Source of the DNA: Shinella sumterensis
GTDB taxonomy: Bacteria; Pseudomonadota; Alphaproteobacteria; Rhizobiales; Rhizobiaceae
Length of the DNA: 64,000 bases
Assembly: GCF_004514425.2 (NCBI RefSeq)
Contig: NZ_MYFN02000002.1
Location: 124,001 to 188,000 of the forward strand
Direction: 5' to 3'
In this document: piece by piece, positions 43,965 through 52,325 of the stretch
How positions within the stretch are numbered: position 1 is the stretch's first letter
Layout of the letters: each line of letters opens with the position of its first letter
Made by a program: the position numbers and the translations under genes
Notes under the pieces: model-generated
Databases searched by the model: none
Told to the model about the DNA's origin: nothing
Seen by the model: the letters and a program-made list of their open reading frames with translations, nothing else

Positions 43965-44965
43965 AGCTGGAGCGAGGCTCCGAGCAGGAGCAATCCCAGG
44001 ACCATGACCATCAGTGCGCCGGCGATCTCGATCGCCGTGCCGACACGCACGGCTGCCGAGCCGTTGCCGGCAAAGCGCACGGCGGCGCCCTTGGCCGTGA
44101 CCGCGAGCGTAGCGAGGATCGAGACGGTGATGGCCGTGCCGATCGACATGGCCAGAACGGCAAGCATGCCGCCGAGGTAAAGGCCGTTGAGCAGCGCGAA
44201 GCTCAGAACGATCAAAGCACCGGAGCAGGGGCGAAGACCGACCGCGACGATGGCCGACCATGCTTCGCGCAGCGCGAAGCGGTCGCCTTTCAGGAGCGAC
44301 GGGTCCGGCGCGTGCGCGTGGCCGCAGGTCGAGCAAACCTCGCCTGCATGATGATGGTGCCCGTGCGAATGGTGATGGTGGTGGTCATGGACTTCCACGG
44401 CCTGCGCGCCCAGCGCCGACGCGCGGCGTGCCGGACGCAGTTTCCGGAAGAGCAGCCAGGCACCGAAAAGCGTGATGAGCGCGTAACTTCCCGTCTCCAG
44501 CGCCCGGGTAGCGTCCGTCATCGAGACGGTCGTGCCGCGCAGGAAGAGATAGGCGGCGCCCACCAGCAGGATGGCGACGATACCCTGGAGGATGGAGGAC
44601 AAGAAGGAGAGCAGTACGCCGCGCCGAAGTTCCACCTCGTTCGCCAGCATGTAGGACGAGATGACCGCCTTGCCGTGGCCCGGGCCGGCGGCATGGAACA
44701 CGCCGTAAGCGAAGGAGAGGCCGACCAGCGTGGATGCCGCCCAGGGGTTTTCGCGCATATCCTTCAGCGCGCCGGTCATCATGCGGTAGAAGCCCTGTTG
44801 CTGGGCGTTGATCCACGAGAACAGCCCGCCGAAAGCGCCGTTGGTGTTGAAACCAGGCTCCGCAGCGCCGATGCCGAGCGGCGACTGTGCATGGGCGAAC
44901 GTTGCGGTGGCGGCGATGGCTAGCGTGACGGTGACAAAAACGATGGCGCGGTTGCGGGTCAGCAT
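43961..44965 (-). CDS. NicO/RcnA-family metal transporter, ZevB-like
   Basis: 334 residues. A signal-like N-terminus (IVFVTVTLAIAATATFAHA) is followed by six or so membrane helices. Metal-related motifs: VFHAAGPGHGKAVISSY near 90, a His-rich cytoplasmic loop (VHDHHHHHSHGHHHH near 190) ending in CSTCGHAH, and AVGLRPCSGALIVL near 240. Relatives export Ni/Co (RcnA), or act with a periplasmic DUF1007 protein in zinc uptake (ZevAB of Haemophilus). The DUF1007 gene directly upstream, overlapping by 7 bp, supports the ZevAB reading; direction of transport is not proven. Confidence 0.85.
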   Translation of the reverse strand: MLTRNRAIVFVTVTLAIAATATFAHAQSPLGIGAAEPGFNTNGAFGGLFSWINAQQQGFYRMMTGALKDMRENPWAASTLVGLSFAYGVFHAAGPGHGKAVISSYMLANEVELRRGVLLSFLSSILQGIVAILLVGAAYLFLRGTTVSMTDATRALETGSYALITLFGAWLLFRKLRPARRASALGAQAVEVHDHHHHHSHGHHHHAGEVCSTCGHAHAPDPSLLKGDRFALREAWSAIVAVGLRPCSGALIVLSFALLNGLYLGGMLAVLAMSIGTAITVSILATLAVTAKGAAVRFAGNGSAAVRVGTAIEIAGALMVMVLGLLLLGASLQL

Positions 44966-45600
44966 GTCAACTCCAGGCGGGTGGCGAACATCTTCGACAT
45001 GTCGGTACCGGCGGGATCGTTGAAGAATGCCTCGGTCAGGCTGGCCTGGTTCTGGGCCAGAACCTCGTCGGGGTCCGGACGCACCACCTCGCGCTTGCAG
45101 GCGGCGAACTTGTTTCCGACCACGACGAGATCGTCGTCGGAGGCGAAATCCATCGCGGCATACATGGTGGGATCATAGACGCCGAAGGTGAGCTTGCCCT
45201 TGAGCGGCATGACTTCGCCCGGCTTCACCGTGAAGAACATCAGGAGCTGGCCGTCCTTGTAATCGACATTGATTGCATCCGGCTTGGCCACCTTCACGGT
45301 TTTTCCGTCCTCGGTGATGGTGGTGTAGTAGCTGAACTCCTCCAGCGATTCGAGCACCGTCTTGCCGATTTCGGCAAGCTCGTCCGGATCGAGCTGGTTG
45401 TCGCCGTTCTTGTCGAAGTCCATCACGACGCTGGCGGAGAACATCTCGTCGAAACGCCAGACATTGCGCAGTTCGCTGATGGTGCCGTCCTCGTTTGCGG
45501 TCACTTCCAGCCGTGCCTCCGCGAAGATGTGCGGATGGGCGAAGGCGGTGGCCGGCGCCAGCAGGGCTGCTCCGGCGAGCAGGCGAGGCAGGAAGCGCAT
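44959..45600 (-). CDS. Periplasmic DUF1007 protein, ZevA-like
   Basis: 213 residues. Signal peptide MRFLPRLLAGAALLAPATAFA, then HPHIFAEARLEV, the conserved His-rich mature start that may bind metal. An EF-hand-like loop DFDKNGDNQLDPDEL lies near residue 61. The family is DUF1007, found with NicO transporters; in Haemophilus the pair is ZevAB and binds zinc. Here the stop overlaps the transporter start, so the two are made together. No Zur or NikR box is visible upstream in the 70-bp gap to lysR. Confidence 0.85.
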   Translation of the reverse strand: MRFLPRLLAGAALLAPATAFAHPHIFAEARLEVTANEDGTISELRNVWRFDEMFSASVVMDFDKNGDNQLDPDELAEIGKTVLESLEEFSYYTTITEDGKTVKVAKPDAINVDYKDGQLLMFFTVKPGEVMPLKGKLTFGVYDPTMYAAMDFASDDDLVVVGNKFAACKREVVRPDPDEVLAQNQASLTEAFFNDPAGTDMSKMFATRLELTC

Positions 45601-45670
45601 GAAGTTCAGTCCTCTCGGCGATAGGAATCGACCGGATGAATCTAACGCAAATGGGTCGGAATTGGGACCC

Positions 45671-46576
45671 TCAGGCCTCTATGCCCGGATTGCGGCGGAA
45701 CCAGCCGTGCAGGAAATCGACGAAGGTGCGCACCTTGGCCGGCAGATAGCGTCTGTGCGGGTAGATCGCATAGATGCCGCGGTCGGTCGGCAGATAATCC
45801 TCGAGGATCGAAACGACCTGCCCCGCATCCAGGCAGGGCCGCGCGATGAACGCCGGCACCTGGGCGACGCCGAGTCCGCTCGCGGCCGCGCGTATGGCGG
45901 CGGTCGGGCTGTTGACCTCGATATGCCCGCCGACCGGCACGCTGAAACCCGCACCCTTGTCATCCACGAAGCGCCAGTTGCTGTGCGACTTGCCGTTCGT
46001 GTCGATGATGCAGGGCAGGTGGGCGAGATCGCTCGGGTGATTGATCGGCCCGGTGCGGTCGAGGAACTCCTGCGTCACGCAGATCTTGAGAAGGAAATCA
46101 CCGAGCTTGCGGGCGATGAGGGCGGAATCCTCCAGCCGCGTGATGCGGATCGCCACGTCGAAGCCTTCCTCGACGAGATCGACGAAGCGGTCGTCGGCGA
46201 CGATTTCAAGCGACAGTTCCGGATATTCCTTGCCGAAATCGATCAGCGACTGGCCGATCTCGGCATCGACGAAGGTGCGCGGCGCCGAAACCTTCAGCTT
46301 GCCGCGCAGGTCCGTGTTCTTTTCGCGCACGAGATCGGCGAGGTTGTCGATCTCCTTCAGGATATCGGAGGCGGTGCGGTAATAGGTGTGGCCGGGCTCG
46401 GTCATCGAGAACTGGCGGGTGGTGCGGTTGAGCAACAGAGCGCCGAGCTCGTCTTCCAGTTCGCGTACATATTTGGACAGAAGCGCCTTGGACCGGCCGG
46501 TCTTGCGCGATGCAGCGGAAAATCCCTCGGCGTCGACGACGTCGATGAAGGCCCGGATTCGGGTCAAAGTGTCCAT
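45671..46576 (-). CDS. LysR-family transcriptional regulator
   Basis: 301 residues. The winged HTH is IRAFIDVVDAEGFSAASRKTGRSKALLSKYVRELEDEL at residues 7-44 and RLLNRTTRQFSMTE follows as NRTTRQF. The effector domain ends in the CrgA/DhcR-like C-terminus (FVDFLHGWFRRNPGIEA). The target is unknown: no divergent gene is tightly linked, since the next rightward gene is odc2 over 600 bp away. The zevA-like gene lies directly downstream in the same direction with 70 bp between. Confidence 0.88.
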   Translation of the reverse strand: MDTLTRIRAFIDVVDAEGFSAASRKTGRSKALLSKYVRELEDELGALLLNRTTRQFSMTEPGHTYYRTASDILKEIDNLADLVREKNTDLRGKLKVSAPRTFVDAEIGQSLIDFGKEYPELSLEIVADDRFVDLVEEGFDVAIRITRLEDSALIARKLGDFLLKICVTQEFLDRTGPINHPSDLAHLPCIIDTNGKSHSNWRFVDDKGAGFSVPVGGHIEVNSPTAAIRAAASGLGVAQVPAFIARPCLDAGQVVSILEDYLPTDRGIYAIYPHRRYLPAKVRTFVDFLHGWFRRNPGIEA

Positions 46577-46839
46577 GTGTCCCCACTTAAATAGACGTGC
46601 CGCTGGATCGCGGGTGCGGCCTGCGGCTGAAGACGGCGCTTGGGTCGCCGATCGTAGAAAAAAGTTCCATCGAAAGCCAGTTTCGCGAATGTCGTGGCTG
46701 GCGGATTATTTTCAATAGCGCCACGCAAAAAAAGCTCTTGATTACGACAGCGATTCTTCTTATCTCCCGTGCTGCCCAAAGTCGCACGTGCCTGTGGGTG
46801 TCCGCCGACCCTCGATTTGGTGAGGATCATCGGTAAGGT
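46577..46839. other. Non-coding region upstream of lysR
   Basis: About 260 bases, AT-richer than the surroundings, with the lysR promoter presumably at its left end. No repeat or gene is supported. Confidence 0.35.
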
Positions 46840-47165
46840 ACCTGGAACTAACCGCTCCAGTCGCTATTCCGGCCAACCGGGAAATGCGAGGACATCTTGA
46901 AGCAACGACGGTGCGGGCCTTTCTGGTGTCTGCCGGCTTTCCATCAGCCGGGGTTACTGAAGAGGCACACCTTCATTGCCGGACGTGCGGTCGGGTTTCC
47001 CACCAATCCAAGGCAGACAAAGCCGAATTGAAGCCTAGGCGGGCTTCGGTTCACCGTTCGCGCTGATGCGCATGCTTGGTACCGGGGTCTCCACCGGCTG
47101 GTTCCAGAGCGTGTTCGTATCCGCCCTTTGTCCTCCGGGATTTTCCCGGAGCAACCTGGATATGG
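46840..47165 (+). ncRNA. speF-type leader RNA upstream of ornithine decarboxylase
   Basis: A long structured leader before odc2. Hairpins include CCGGCT/AGCCGG (46933-46951) and CTCCGGGA-TTT-TCCCGGAG (47133-47151), 25 bp before the start codon. The alphaproteobacterial speF RNA motif occurs at exactly this place, before ornithine decarboxylase. I base the call on position, length and hairpins; a covariance-model search (Rfam speF) would decide. A frame inside (46884-47066) is discussed under findings. The ends given are approximate. Confidence 0.6.
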
Positions 47166-47176
47166 GGAATACCGAG

Positions 47177-48310
47177 ATGGCAACCGCACGTATCATCGAC
47201 TTCCTGAACACCCGACGTCCCGACGGCCCGTGCCTCGTGGTCGACCTCGACGTGGTGCGCGACAATTTCAAGGCTTTCCGCCACGCCCTGCCGGACAGCG
47301 CGATCTACTATGCCGTCAAGGCCAACCCGGCGCCGGAAATCCTGCGCCTTCTCGCCAGCATGGGCTCCAATTTCGATTGCGCGTCTGTCGCAGAAATCGA
47401 GATGGCGCTCGATGCCGGCGCGACCCCGACCCGCATTTCGTTCGGCAACACGATCAAGAAGGAACGCGATGTCGCGCGCGCTCATGCGCTCGGTGTCTCC
47501 CTTTTCGCCGTCGACAGCCATGAGGAAGTGGAGAAGGTCGCACGCGCCGCTCCCGGCGCGCGTGTCTTCTGCCGCGTCCTCACGGATGGCGAAGGTGCGG
47601 AATGGCCCCTGTCGCGCAAGTTCGGCTGCGTGCCGCAGATGGCCGTCGACGTGCTCGTCTATGCGCACCAGCTGGGCCTGACGTCCTATGGCGTGTCTTT
47701 CCATGTCGGCTCTCAAATGACGAAGCTCGACGCGTGGGATGCGGCTCTCGCCGATGCCAAGCGCGTCTTCGTGCAGCTGGCCAAGCAGGGCATCGAGCTG
47801 AAGATGGTCAATATGGGCGGCGGCTTCCCGACGAAGTATCTGCGTGATATCCCGTCGGCCGAAGCCTATGGCAAGGCGATCTTCTCGGCGCTGAAGAAGC
47901 ATTTCGGCAACCAGATCCCGGAAACCATCATCGAGCCGGGCCGCGGCATGGTCGGCAATGCGGGTGTCATCAAGGCGGAAGTCGTTCTCGTCTCGAAGAA
48001 GTCCGATAACGACGCGCATCGCTGGGTCTTCCTCGACATCGGCAAGTTCGGCGGCCTTGCCGAAACCATGGACGAGGCGATCCGCTACCCCATCCGCACG
48101 GCGCGCGATGCCGACGAGATGGAGCCCTGCGTGCTCGCCGGCCCGACCTGCGATTCGGCCGACGTGATGTACGAGAAGAACATGTATCCGCTGCCGATCA
48201 CCCTTTCGATCGGTGACGAGGTTCTGATCGAAAGCGCCGGCGCCTACACAACCACCTATTCGGCGGTCGCCTTCAACGGCTTCGAGCCGCTCAAGGCTTT
48301 TGTCATCTGA
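47177..48310 (+). CDS. odc2: Lysine/ornithine decarboxylase (fold III)
   Basis: 377 residues of the eukaryotic-type (fold III) PLP decarboxylases. The PLP Lys is K48 in YYAVKANPAPE. Other signatures are FHVGSQM near 178, MGGGFPTKY (glycine loop) near 215, EPGRGMVGNAG near 255, and the active-site Cys in GPTCDSADV near 320. It makes putrescine (and perhaps cadaverine) in the cytoplasm. ATG 47177 gives the rhizobial N-terminus MATARIIDFLNTRRP; the frame extends upstream into the leader, but the decarboxylase part begins here. A terminator and then a GNAT gene follow. Confidence 0.95.
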   Translation: MATARIIDFLNTRRPDGPCLVVDLDVVRDNFKAFRHALPDSAIYYAVKANPAPEILRLLASMGSNFDCASVAEIEMALDAGATPTRISFGNTIKKERDVARAHALGVSLFAVDSHEEVEKVARAAPGARVFCRVLTDGEGAEWPLSRKFGCVPQMAVDVLVYAHQLGLTSYGVSFHVGSQMTKLDAWDAALADAKRVFVQLAKQGIELKMVNMGGGFPTKYLRDIPSAEAYGKAIFSALKKHFGNQIPETIIEPGRGMVGNAGVIKAEVVLVSKKSDNDAHRWVFLDIGKFGGLAETMDEAIRYPIRTARDADEMEPCVLAGPTCDSADVMYEKNMYPLPITLSIGDEVLIESAGAYTTTYSAVAFNGFEPLKAFVI

Positions 48311-48317
48311 CCGCCCC

Positions 48318-48348
48318 GGCGCTCCCGTCCCTGCGGGAGCGCCATCTT
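48318..48348 (+). terminator. Terminator of odc2
   Basis: 10-bp stem GGCGCTCCCG/CGGGAGCGCC with 6-base loop followed by ATCTTC, 8 bp after the stop. Confidence 0.8.
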
Positions 48349-48402
48349 CACAATTCGTTCCGGATACCGTTTGAATCGGTTTTGAGCACGGGAGGCCCAG
48401 AG

Positions 48403-48993
48403 ATGGCCACTGTTCTTGATTCTGTCCGCGCGTTCTTCGCGCATTCCGCCTTTACCATCGACCAGGAGAATGCCGGCGATGTCGTTGCGCGCGAGCGTCT
48501 GCTCGACCGTGTCATGGGCGAGGCGCGCTTCCGCAAGTCGTCGGAGACGCTGCGCCGCGGTCGCCTGCCGGCCGAAGGCCTTGCCTTCGTTGCGCGTGAT
48601 GCCGAAGGGCATGTGATCGGCACCGTGCGTCTGTGGAATGTCGAAGCGGGCGTCGATGCCGATGGCAATGCCGTGCCGGCGCTCCTGCTCGGCCCGCTCG
48701 CCGTCGACTGCGAGCACGAAGGCAAGGGCATCGGCGGCGCGCTGATGCGGGCTGCCATCACCGAGGCGCGCGACCGTGGACACGGTGCGGTGCTTCTGGT
48801 CGGCGACCCTGAATATTACGAGCGCTTCGGCTTTTTCGCCGCCAAGGCGCAGCATCTCGTCATGCCCGGTCCCTTCGAGCGCCGCCGCTTCCTCGCGCTG
48901 GAACTGAAGGACGGCTGGCTGGATGGTGCGGCGGGCGTGCTCGTTCCCAGCGGTCGCCGCCGCGTGATGCCGGCTGCGCGAAAGGCTGCCTGA
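48403..48993 (+). CDS. GNAT N-acetyltransferase
   Basis: 196 residues. Typical GNAT core: AFVARDAEGHVIGTVRLW near 62, LGPLAVDCEHEGKGIGGALMRAAITEARDRGH near 97-128 containing the acetyl-CoA loop (Q/R-x-x-G-x-G/A, here EGKGIGG), and GDPEYYERFGFFAA near 138. The target is unknown; it lies behind the putrescine-forming decarboxylase, so a polyamine acetylation role is possible but unproven. GGAGG precedes ATG 48403. A strong terminator follows. Confidence 0.88.
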   Translation: MATVLDSVRAFFAHSAFTIDQENAGDVVARERLLDRVMGEARFRKSSETLRRGRLPAEGLAFVARDAEGHVIGTVRLWNVEAGVDADGNAVPALLLGPLAVDCEHEGKGIGGALMRAAITEARDRGHGAVLLVGDPEYYERFGFFAAKAQHLVMPGPFERRRFLALELKDGWLDGAAGVLVPSGRRRVMPAARKAA

Positions 48994-49028
48994 GGAATGG
49001 CCGGCTGCGGGCCGGCCATTCCATTCTT
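48994..49028 (+). terminator. Terminator after the GNAT gene
   Basis: 12-bp perfect stem GGAATGGCCGGC/GCCGGCCATTCC, loop TGCGG, followed by ATTCTT; it begins right at the stop codon. Confidence 0.88.
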
Positions 49029-49189
49029 GACGCTTGTCATTGTTTTAATTGGACGTTTGACAAGTCTCCCGTCGATTTCCATGCAATCGTCCATTCGCAT
49101 GCCTCTCACTTGATCCATCTCAAAGGCTTCTCTCGCGCCGGGCTCTCATAGTCGCGTCGCAAAACGAGTCGTGATGATGGAGAGACGAC

Positions 49190-49885
49190 ATGAAGAGAGA
49201 TGGGATTGTGCGGATCAGGCGCGCGGCGCTTGCCGCGGCGGTGACGCTGATCGGCAGCGGGGCTTTTGCGGCTGATCTTGCAGAGCGCATGGCGCCTGCG
49301 GAAGCGCCGGTGGATATCGCGGCGCAGAGCCCCTGGCAGATCCGCGTGCGCGGGCTTGGCGTCATCACGAACGATTCGGGTTATGTGGACGCGATCCCGG
49401 GTTCGGGCCTGACCTATTCCAATACGGTCGTCCCGGAACTCGACATTTCCTACTTCTTCACGGACAACATCGCGGCGGAACTCATCCTCGGCACCACCTA
49501 TGCGAATGTGAACGCGGCGGATTCCATCGCCGGCCTTGGCAAGGTCGGCAAGACCTGGCTCCTGCCGCCGACGCTGACCCTGCAATATCACTTCACCGAT
49601 TTCGGCGCATTCAAACCCTATGTCGGCGCGGGCGTGAACTATACGCTGTTCTATAACCAGTCCGGTTCCGGTGATTTCGCCGATCTCGACGTCAAGAACA
49701 AGGTCGGCGCGGCCCTGCAGGTCGGCTTCGACTACATGATCGACCAGCACTGGGGCGTGAACTTCGACGTGAAGAAACTGTTCCTGGAGCCCGAATGGAA
49801 GGTCAATTACCAGGGGACGCCGCTGACCGGCAAGGCGAAGCTGGATCCGTGGCTGGTGGGCGCCGGTATCACCTACCGCTTCTGA
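49190..49885 (+). CDS. OmpW family outer-membrane protein
   Basis: 231 residues. Signal peptide (RRAALAAAVTLIGSGAFA) then PWQIRVRGLGVITNDSG, the OmpW start. Strand segments such as VVPELDISYFFTDNIAAELIL, TLQYHFTDFGAFKPYVGAGVNYTLF and GFDYMIDQHWGVNFDVKKLFLEP are the family hallmarks, and the last residue is F, as needed for BAM recognition. OmpW proteins are eight-stranded barrels that pass small hydrophobic molecules. The gene has its own promoter region (49029-49189, containing TTGACAAG-type sequence) and no operon partner. Confidence 0.92.
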   Translation: MKRDGIVRIRRAALAAAVTLIGSGAFAADLAERMAPAEAPVDIAAQSPWQIRVRGLGVITNDSGYVDAIPGSGLTYSNTVVPELDISYFFTDNIAAELILGTTYANVNAADSIAGLGKVGKTWLLPPTLTLQYHFTDFGAFKPYVGAGVNYTLFYNQSGSGDFADLDVKNKVGAALQVGFDYMIDQHWGVNFDVKKLFLEPEWKVNYQGTPLTGKAKLDPWLVGAGITYRF

Positions 49886-49987
49886 GGACGAATCGGCTTA
49901 TGGCCGGGTGCTCACAGGTTTTCAACACTGCGTGAAGCCCGGCCATCGGCCATGAAATTGCGCTGCCCGTCGCCTATCTGCCTTCCC

Positions 49988-51004
49988 ATGAGGAAGCAGC
50001 TTTTCATCATTGGCCTTGCCCTGGCATTCCCGCTCGCCGGCGCCCGCGCGCAGGAACCCGTTGTCGCCCAGCCGGCGCGGACGGTCGCCGAGACGCTGTC
50101 TGCGGCCTCGTCGCTGTCGCAGCTGAAGGCGGTCGTCGTCGCGCATAACGGCAAGATCGTCGCCGAGCGCGGTTATGGCGGGCATACGCCGGCCGAAAGC
50201 GCGAACATCAAGTCGGCGTCGAAATCGATCATCTCGGCCCTCGTCGGCATTGCCATCGCCAAGGGCCTGCTCGAAGGCGTCGACCAGCCGATCGCGCCCA
50301 TCCTTGCCAGCGACCTGCCGGCGGAACGTGACCCGCGGCTCGGCCGCATCACCATCGGCAACCTGCTTTCCATGCAGGCAGGGTTGGAGCGCACCTCCGG
50401 CGGCAATTACGGGCGCTGGGTCGCCAGCCGCAACTGGGTGCGTGCGGCGCTCGCCATGCCCTTCGTCGACGATCCGGGCGGGACAATGCTCTATTCCACG
50501 GGCTCGACGCATCTTCTCTCGGCTATCCTGACGAAGGTCGGCGGCAAGTCGACACTGGCGCTGGCGCGCGACTGGCTCGGCCCGCTCGACGGTTTCCGCA
50601 TCGGTGCCTGGGATCGAGACCCGCAGGGCATCTATCTCGGCGGCAACCAGATGGCGATGAGCACACGCTCGCTGCTGGCCTTCGGCGAGCTCTACCGCAA
50701 TGGCGGGCGCACCGCCGACGGCACGCAGCTCGTGCCGGAGGACTGGATCCGCCAATCCTGGCAGTCGCGCACCAATTCGCGCTTTTCCAACGACGGGTAC
50801 GGCTACGGATGGTTCGAGCGGGTAATCGGCGGCAAGACGGTTCACTATGCCTGGGGTTTTGGCGGCCAGATGCTCTATATCGTGCCCGACCTCGGCCTGA
50901 CCGTCGCCATGACTTCCGAAGAGGGCGATCCTTCCGCCCGCTCCGGCTATCGCGACAACCTGCATGACCTCCTTGCGAAGATCATTGGCACGGCTGAGAG
51001 CTGA
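49988..51004 (+). CDS. Serine hydrolase, beta-lactamase (class C) family
   Basis: 338 residues with a signal peptide (RKQLFIIGLALAFPLAGARA). The SxxK motif is SASKSI near residue 75; YSTGS near 165 occupies the Y-x-N position, with S in place of N, and FGGQMLY near 292 the third motif. The fold is that of beta-lactamase-related esterases and peptidases such as EstB-like proteins, not true lactamases. It acts outside the cytoplasm on an unknown ester or peptide. ATG 49988 begins the signal peptide; a longer start at 49952 is less likely. It ends 1 bp from the convergent LysE gene. Confidence 0.85.
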   Translation: MRKQLFIIGLALAFPLAGARAQEPVVAQPARTVAETLSAASSLSQLKAVVVAHNGKIVAERGYGGHTPAESANIKSASKSIISALVGIAIAKGLLEGVDQPIAPILASDLPAERDPRLGRITIGNLLSMQAGLERTSGGNYGRWVASRNWVRAALAMPFVDDPGGTMLYSTGSTHLLSAILTKVGGKSTLALARDWLGPLDGFRIGAWDRDPQGIYLGGNQMAMSTRSLLAFGELYRNGGRTADGTQLVPEDWIRQSWQSRTNSRFSNDGYGYGWFERVIGGKTVHYAWGFGGQMLYIVPDLGLTVAMTSEEGDPSARSGYRDNLHDLLAKIIGTAES

Positions 51005-51640
51005 TCAGTTCGCGGCGCGACGATAGAAGGCGAGTGAGCCCGCAAGCGCCAGCAATGCGCCGCCGCAGACGCGGTCGAGCCAAGCAGCGCCCGATGTCTT
51101 GAGCATGCGCGCGGCCTGCGAGCCGAGTGCTGCGTAACCGAACATTACCAGGAAATCGATGGCTGCGAAGACAAGCGCGAGCAGTGCATATTGCTGCGTC
51201 TGAGGGGCTGCTGGATCGATGAATTGGGGCAGGAAGGCCGAGAAAAACAGGTAGCCCTTGGGATTGGTTACGGCGACCAGCAGGCTTTTGGAGAAGATCG
51301 CCTGCGACGTCTTGCGGTCGGCGGCCTGCATGTCGTCGAGAGTGCGGCCGAGCGAGCCGGTGGAACGCAGCATCTGGATGCCGAGGAAGGCGAGATAGGC
51401 CGCACCCAGCCATTTGACGACCGAGAACCAGAATTCCGAAGCCGCCAGCAGCGCGCCGAGGCCAAGCGCGACTGCGCCGATCAGCATGAAGTCTGACAGA
51501 ACGGCGCCAACCATGCCGGGAAGTGCCCGGCGGATGCCGTAGCGCGAGCCGTTGGTGAGGGCGAGAAGCACAGTGGGGCCGGGCGTGGCAATGCCAATGA
51601 AGGCGACGGCGGCGAAGGCGATGAGGGTAACGGATGTCAT
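51005..51640 (-). CDS. LysE/RhtB-family amino-acid exporter
   Basis: 211 residues with about six hydrophobic segments. The family signature is FIGIATPGPTVLLALTNGSRYGIRRALPG near residue 15; GAAYLAFLGIQMLR near 75 and VTNPKGYLFFSAFLPQFI near 120 are also typical. It exports a small amino acid or homoserine-like compound through the inner membrane. ATG 51640 has AGGAGG upstream; the frame open to 52099 is antisense to the next gene. No LysR/LysG regulator sits beside it. Confidence 0.92.
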   Translation of the reverse strand: MTSVTLIAFAAVAFIGIATPGPTVLLALTNGSRYGIRRALPGMVGAVLSDFMLIGAVALGLGALLAASEFWFSVVKWLGAAYLAFLGIQMLRSTGSLGRTLDDMQAADRKTSQAIFSKSLLVAVTNPKGYLFFSAFLPQFIDPAAPQTQQYALLALVFAAIDFLVMFGYAALGSQAARMLKTSGAAWLDRVCGGALLALAGSLAFYRRAAN

Positions 51641-51875
51641 GGTGGGTTCCTCCTGGGAAAGTGCTCCCACGCTTCCGGCCCTCGTGCAAGCGGGAGATTT
51701 GACAGACGGGCCGCGAAGACCTATGTGCAGGGCAGGGTGAGAGCCCCTGCCGTCCGCGAGCGCAAGCTTTGGTGAAGTCTCTCTTAGGATAATCGGTCTT
51801 CCAGCATCACGCATGCGAACCGGTGGCAATGCGGGCTCCCTCCGAAATGACGCATGCAGACACTGGAGTTCCGAC

Positions 51876-52322
51876 ATGCGTCCTCTCTCGACGCCCCTTC
51901 CTTCCCTCGATACCCTGAAAGACCAGGCGAAGCGGCTGCGTGCGCGCTTTGCGGACGAGATGCAGCCCGTTTCGCATTCACGTGCCCTGGAGCTGATCGC
52001 GGCCCAATACGGCTTTCGCGACTGGAATACGTTGCATGCCGCGGTCGGCAACCGGCCGCCGTTCAATCCCTGGATGCTCGGCTCGCGCGTGCGCGGCACC
52101 TATCTTGGCCAGCCGTTCGATGCCGAGGTCATCGGCGTGCAGGCGCTGACCAGCCAGCCGGGCCGCTACCGCATGACACTGCATTTCGACACGCCCGTCG
52201 ATGTGGTGACCTTCGACAGTTTCTCCGCCTTCCGCCAGCGTGTGAACTGCACCGTCGACGAAACGGGGCGGACGCTGGAGAAGACCTCGAACGGCCGGCC
52301 GCATCTGGAACTGGAGTGGTGA
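51876..52322 (+). CDS. Glyoxalase-superfamily-related small protein
   Basis: 148 residues. The N-terminus LSTPLPSLDTLKDQAKRLRARF, then HSRALELIAAQYGFRDWNTLHAAVG, is the helical motif of a group annotated as glyoxalase superfamily proteins (PF20066, from memory). The C-terminal half is beta-rich (RYRMTLHFDTPVDVVTFDSF). No metal ligands of true glyoxalases are evident. RBS TGGAG precedes ATG 51876. It ends 3 bp from the convergent barrel gene. The 235 bases to its left hold the promoters of this gene and of lysE. Confidence 0.75.
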   Translation: MRPLSTPLPSLDTLKDQAKRLRARFADEMQPVSHSRALELIAAQYGFRDWNTLHAAVGNRPPFNPWMLGSRVRGTYLGQPFDAEVIGVQALTSQPGRYRMTLHFDTPVDVVTFDSFSAFRQRVNCTVDETGRTLEKTSNGRPHLELEW

Positions 52323-52325
52323 GGC

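Noticed and set aside
46884-47066. 60-codon frame with HLHCRTCGRV resembling a Fur/Zur zinc motif
   Set aside because: Not called as a gene: codon use is unbiased and the resemblance is short; it lies within the structured leader of odc2. Kept only as a possible leader peptide.
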